Part shown: positions 59,846-64,000 of the stretch, one piece after another
Position numbering within the stretch: the stretch's first letter is position 1
Layout of the letters: every line of letters starts with the position of its first letter
Assembly (NCBI GenBank): GCA_949752795.1
Contig: OX457061.1
Span: 125,074,152 to 125,138,151, forward strand
Length of the DNA: 64,000 nucleotides
Source of the DNA: Hyperoodon ampullatus
Lineage: Eukaryota > Chordata > Mammalia > Artiodactyla > Ziphiidae
Reading direction: 5' to 3'
Position numbers and translations under genes: made by a program
Notes under the pieces: model-generated
The model's database searches: none
Told to the model about the DNA's origin: nothing
What the model saw: the letters and a program-made list of their open reading frames with translations, nothing else

Positions 59846-60312
59846 TTACTTAGAACTTAGTAGAGAATGCCACTTAATTTGTAAAAAATGTGTGGTCACC
59901 AGAGTCCTGAAACATGCCAAGGCTATGACTGTGCTGGTAAGTCTCTGTAACCAGGCTATCATCAGCACAAAAAGCCTCTTCAGTATGCTTCCAAGGCTTA
60001 TGGCATGAGGTGGTCTGACATATGATGCTATTCCTAGCAGATCAATTTCAAAGAGTGTGGAGCAGAAAGCCCATCCCAGTAGACTTCCAAAACAGCAATG
60101 TTTGGAGTTTGAAATATAGGAGATTGCAGGCAAGTAGTCAAGTATGTACATCATGTGCTGTTTATGTGGATGGAAAATCATAATGAAAATAAAGCGAGAT
60201 GAGGACATCATAGGACTTATCTGTTTTAGTTCTTGGTGCATGATACCTGCACTCATTACCATAAGCCATAAGATGCCATGAATACATCCATCACCCAAGC
60301 AGCCGAGATATC
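59846..60312 (-). other. Unidentified hydrophobic open frame (150 codons from first ATG)
   Basis: The frame is open from 60312 down to 59846, with the first ATG at 60298. The translation is unusually hydrophobic, with several candidate membrane stretches (for example around residues 30-40, 70-85, 103-118 and 120-130) and clustered histidines. I recognise no family and see no poly-A tail. A good acceptor-like 'ttattttgtag' lies upstream at about 60334-60344 on this strand, but the frame entered there stops after 25 codons. A decayed gene copy or a chance frame are both possible. Confidence 0.2.
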
Positions 60313-61285
60313 ACCCACAAAGTGCTGCTTGTGCTACAAAATAAAATAAAGCTATTAATTTCTGTACCTCAGCCAATGAACCAAAACCATGAAAATGAGT
60401 TGTCATTGTAAACCCTCGCTAATATCACTCCTCTCATATTTACTAAAATATGAGAGGATGGCACGTCTAAACATATGAACGCTTGAGTTTCTCTGCACAG
60501 CAGTTGGCATCAGCTGATTCCCATTCATGGAGTTTTTTTCCTTGTGTTGTTAATTCTAACATGAGAAATTTAACTTCGGGGGCGGGGACGAACAGCCAAA
60601 GTCCAGTACTGCTATTTATGACGTGTAAATCTGAGCCATTTCAGCATCGCTTTCTCCTGTAAGATGAAGAACCGGGTCTCCTGATTCCCACAAGTCTAAC
60701 CCAGTGCTGTTTCCCTCAGGCTCTGACGAAAGCCATGCATTTTCCCACATTGTCACGGCTCTGTCTTCTCCACGGCAGCATCTCAGAAGTCTTCTCAAGT
60801 TTACGGCTCTTTTACTAACACTGCGATAAATATTTGGCACAATATAAAAAACCTACACGTGATTCTTTTGCCTTCTGCTCTACGTAACCATAATCACTTC
60901 AGTTAGGAATACAGGCTAGCCTTCTGTCATTATAGGCAAAGGAAGCGACCAACAGTTAGGTGATGAAGGACTTTGAGAGAAGAGCTTCTAAGTCACCATT
61001 GTGAAGAGGCTAAAAACAGCAGCGGCACTTGAAATGTAGAAAATTACAGGTGGCTGCTCAGATATCTGTGGTTAAGGCACATTTTAAGAAGGTAATCTTA
61101 CAGTATACTCAGGTATAGATTTCTACCAGTTTTTTGAAATAAATTTAGTTATAGTTATAAGTTTAGTTATGTTATATAAGCTTATAGTTATAAAATTTAT
61201 AAAATAAGTGTTCATTCAGGACTTAAAGTTCAAAACAGGGAAGAAGCCACTGTTAGAAACGGTCTGTTTCAGACTCTCTATCAGT
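60313..61285. other. Single-copy stretch
   Basis: A short MIR-like antisense motif may lie near 60620-60680. Nothing else recognised. Confidence 0.35.
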
Positions 61286-61289
61286 AACT

Positions 61290-61395
61290 TAGTCAACATC
61301 GCCACATTGAGTCCTCAGACAACCCCATAAGGCAACTACTGTGATTGTCCCCCTGTTCTAGATAAGGAAAATAAGAGTTAGCAAGTTTGTTTTGA
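61290..61395 (+). mobile_element. MIR SINE fragment
   Basis: 'agacaaccccataaggcaac', 'tgattgtccccctgttctag' and 'ataaggaaaataagagttag' match the MIR 3' half in sense orientation. Confidence 0.6.
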
Positions 61396-62336
61396 GAACA
61401 ATAGAGTGCTATTATAAAGGGAGGGGGCAACTGTAACTATCACTTAGATTGTCCTCCTTTGTGGTTTCTGTGGACTCATGGTTTCCTTAAAAAAAGAGGT
61501 AACCACAATAAAGGAATAGAAGCTAACATTCAAAGTATCTGTGAAAATAAGTCTTAGCAATATTTAGGCATAAGTCTCCTCAGGCAAGGGAAACAAAAGC
61601 AAAAATAAACAAATTAGATCTAATTAAACTTAAAAGCTTTTGCACAGCAAAGAAAACCATCAGCAAAACAAAAAGACAACCTACTGAATTGGAGAAGATA
61701 TTTGCAAACGATGTGACTGTCAAGGGGTTAATGTCCAAAATATATAAAGAGCTCATACAACTCAACATCCCAAAAAAAACCTGATTTAAAAATGGGCAGA
61801 AGAAATGAGTAGACATTTCTCCAAAGAAGACCTGCAGATGGCCAACAGGCACATGAAAAGCTGCTCAGCATCACTAATTGTCAGACAGATGCAAATCAAA
61901 ACCATAATAAGGTATCACCTCACACCCGTCAGAATGGCCAGTGTCAAAGAGACAACAAATAAATGTCGGCAAGGATATGGAGAAAAGGGAACCCTAGAAC
62001 ACCGTTCCTGGGAATGTAAATTAGTGAAACCACTAATGTGGAAAACAGTATGGATGTTCCTCAAAAAATGAAAAACAGAATTTCCATATAATCCATCTAT
62101 TCCACTCCTGGGTTTATACCTCAAGAAAACAAGAACACTAATTTGAAGAGATATATGCACCCCAATGTTCTGAGGCAGGGAAGCTGAGGCAGGGCCCAAG
62201 GACAGCCTCCTCATGTGCAGGGCATCAAGCATAAGGCAAGCCTCCTCCCTGGTTTGGACTTAGTGAGGCCATGACATATGGAGAAATGGCATCCAGAACA
62301 AACTTTGTAGAATCTGAGCAAGAAACTCTGGCCTTG

Positions 62337-62539
62337 GGGCTTCCCTGGTGGCGCAGTGGTTGAGAGTCCGCCTGCCGATGCAGGGGATGCGGGTTCGTGC
62401 CTCGGTCCGGGAAGATCCCACATGCCGCGGAGCGGCTGGGCCCGTGAGCCATGGCTGCTGAGCCTGCGCATCCGGAGCCTGTGCTCCACAACGGGAGAGG
62501 CCACAACAGTGAGAGGCCCGCGTACCCCAAAAAAAAAAA
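62337..62539 (+). mobile_element. CHR-2 SINE (S9)
   Basis: Complete CHR-2 with a perfect 16-bp target duplication 'agaaactctggccttg' at 62321-62336 and 62540-62555. The tRNA-like head is intact apart from single changes. Confidence 0.97.
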
Positions 62540-62833
62540 AGAAACTCTGGCCTTGAAAACCGTGGAGCATGCGCAATGCAAATGCACAGGTCGCTGATGA
62601 ACCTATACGACCTTCCACGTGTGGCTCTCGACTAGTGAGGGAAAACTGAAGGGAACACAGCGCTTAGAGCGCATGTGCAGTGGCTTCAGGAGCTGAATCC
62701 ACAGGACCAGGAGCTGATGCAACCTGGTGCACTCCAGGCCACACCCCAACCCCCCGCCATGAATATTCCACCCCTAACTAAAAAGAGCGCCACCCATGCA
62801 ATTAAAATAAAAGGGGAATCAAAAAACCCTGAT

Positions 62834-62985
62834 ACCCCGGTCCGGGAAGATCCCACATGCCGCGGAGCGGCTGGGCCCGTGAGCCATGGCCGCTGAGCCT
62901 GTGCGTCCAGAGCCTGTGCTCCATAACGGGAGAGCCCACAACAGTGAGAAGCTCGCGTACTGCAAAAAAAAAAAAAAAAAAAAAA
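62834..62985 (+). mobile_element. CHR-2 SINE (S10), 5' truncated
   Basis: Begins inside the element at 'ccccggtccgggaagatccc', lacking the A- and B-box head, and ends in an A-tail of about 22 bases. The flanks 'aaaaaaccctga' / 'aaagaaacctga' are a likely target duplication. Confidence 0.93.
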
Positions 62986-63002
62986 AGAAACCTGAAATTT
63001 TA

Positions 63003-63204
63003 GGGCTTCCCTGTGGTGCAGTGGTTGAGAGTCCACCTGCCGATGCAGGGGACACGGGTTCGTGCCCCAGTCCGGGAAGATCCCACATGCCGTGGAGCGG
63101 CTGGGCCCGTGAGCCATGGCCGCTGAGCCTGCGCGTCCGGAGCCTGTGCTCCGCAACGGGAGAGGCCACAGCAGTGAGAGGCCCGTGTACCGCAAACAAA
63201 CAAA
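63003..63204 (+). mobile_element. CHR-2 SINE (S11)
   Basis: Nearly complete CHR-2 only 17 bp after S10, with a small deletion in the head ('ccctgtggtgcagtgg') and a CAAACAAA tail. The right flank 'aaaaccctgagagg' repeats the S10 target motif. Confidence 0.95.
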
Positions 63205-63359
63205 AGAAAACCCTGAGAGGAGCCCCTGACTTGCAAGGACAACCACACTCTCCTGTGTCCTTTCAATTCTGCCCTGAATAAACTGCTCTTTGTTCTCTTT
63301 GCTCCTCAGTGTGTGTGTCCCCCAAATTCTTTTTGGACCATATGAACAAGAGCCTGAAC

Positions 63360-63675
63360 CTTTTTTTTTTTTTATGTTGGGGGTAGGAGTTTATTAATTA
63401 ATTAATTTATTTTTGCTGTGTTGGGTCTTCATTTCTATGCGAGGTCTTTCTCTAGTTGTGGCAAGCGGGGGCCACTCTTCATCGTGGTGCACAGGCCTCT
63501 CACTAGCACGGCCTCTCTTGTTGTGGAGCACAAGCTCCAGACGCGCAGGCTCAGTAGTCGTGGCTCATGGGCCCAGTTGCTCCGCGGCATGTGGGATCCT
63601 CCCAGGCCAGGGCTCAAACCCATGTCCCCTGCATTAGCAGGCAGATTCTCAACCACTGCACCACCAGGGAAGCCT
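63360..63675 (-). mobile_element. CHR-1-type SINE (S12)
   Basis: Antisense SINE of about 315 bp with the longer middle ('gcaagcgggggccactcttc') found also at 19541-19855. Target duplication 'gagcctgaac' at 63350-63359 and 63676-63685. It lies at the 3' end of LTR G. Confidence 0.95.
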
Positions 63676-64000
63676 GAGCCTGAACGTTTGATAAAGCATC
63701 AGCAGCACTATTTACAACAGCCAAAACACAGAAGCAACATAAGTGTCCACTGACAGGTGAATGGATAAAGAAGATGTAGTACAGATATACAATGGAATAT
63801 TACACAGCCATAAAAAAGAATGAAATATTGCCATTTGCAGCAACACGAATGGATCTAGAGGGTATTATGTTTAGTGAAATAAGTCAGACGGGGAAAGACA
63901 AATACCATACGTTTCCATTTACATGTGGAATCTAAAAAGAAATAAAAGAATATAACAACAACAAAAAAAACCTGTAAGACACCAAAAGCATATTACTGCA

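Larger units (their letters stand above)
62171..63698 (+). mobile_element. LTR G with four SINE insertions
   Basis: Starts 'tgaggcagggaagctgaggc' at the L1 break, carries AATAAA at 63277-63282, and ends near 'gataaagca' at 63698. LTR pieces are 62171-62336, 62540-62833, 62986-63002, 63205-63359 and 63686-63698, about 640 bp in all. CHR-2 copies S9-S11 and the CHR-1 copy S12 fill the rest. The short target duplication is eroded. Family not named. Confidence 0.7.
61560..64000 (+). mobile_element. Old L1 split by LTR G
   Basis: The ORF2 distal region runs from about 61560 ('agcttttgcacagcaaagaa', 'caaatcaaaaccataataag') to 62170 ('caccccaatgttc'), and resumes at 63699 ('agcagcactatttacaacag', 'caatggaatattacacagcc'), which restores the canonical L1 order. 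It runs off the right edge. All frames are broken. Confidence 0.9.

Noticed and set aside
62686..63246. 186-codon open frame on -
   Set aside because: It is the antisense reading of SINEs S10 and S11 joined by LTR sequence.

Overview
The window looks like a cetacean (whale or dolphin) nuclear chromosome. The basis is seven full or nearly full SINEs of about 205 bp on each strand-balanced set of the CHR-2 type (tRNA-derived head, G+C-rich body, A-tail), two longer CHR-1-type SINEs, and L1 3' ends of the cetartiodactyl kind. No primate, rodent, pig or BovB-type repeats were seen. Nothing prokaryotic or viral-replicative is present. I found no protein-coding gene that I can defend; most long open frames are SINE, L1 or LTR sequence read in chance frames.

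Layout. 1-8.3 kb: an L1 tail, two MLT1 (MaLR) LTRs, one ERV1-like solo LTR, an L2 piece and a CHR-2 SINE. 8.3-12.9 kb: mostly single-copy, with a possible conserved non-coding block. 12.9-22.5 kb: dense repeats, namely CHR-2, MIR, a 1.7-kb L1, MER20, a long inverted repeat split by a hAT transposon, old L1s, a CHR-1 SINE, an MLT1 inside an L1, and a 5'-inverted L1. 22.5-31 kb: L2, a 1.05-kb solo LTR with a perfect 4-bp target duplication, then single-copy DNA with a candidate exon at 30.2 kb. 31-37.5 kb: an old repeat carrying a CHR-2, a G+C-rich unidentified block and two solo LTRs. 37.5-48 kb: a shared unnamed repeat (two copies), CHR-2s and L1 ends. 48-56 kb: MIR with a nested unknown element, a long antisense L2, a mariner-derived mini-element, L1 pieces and A+T-rich single-copy DNA. 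56-64 kb: two solo LTRs, single-copy DNA, then an L1 interrupted by an LTR that itself carries four SINEs.

Taken together, all ten LTRs I could orient read on the + strand and L1s are 11 to 4 in favour of +, while SINEs are balanced. LTRs and L1s are known to be depleted in sense orientation inside introns, so the simplest reading is that much of this window is an intron of a gene transcribed on the - strand. This is inference; no exon of such a gene was identified. No novel defence, mobile or biosynthetic system was found. The most structurally unusual item is the inverted repeat at 16877-17420.
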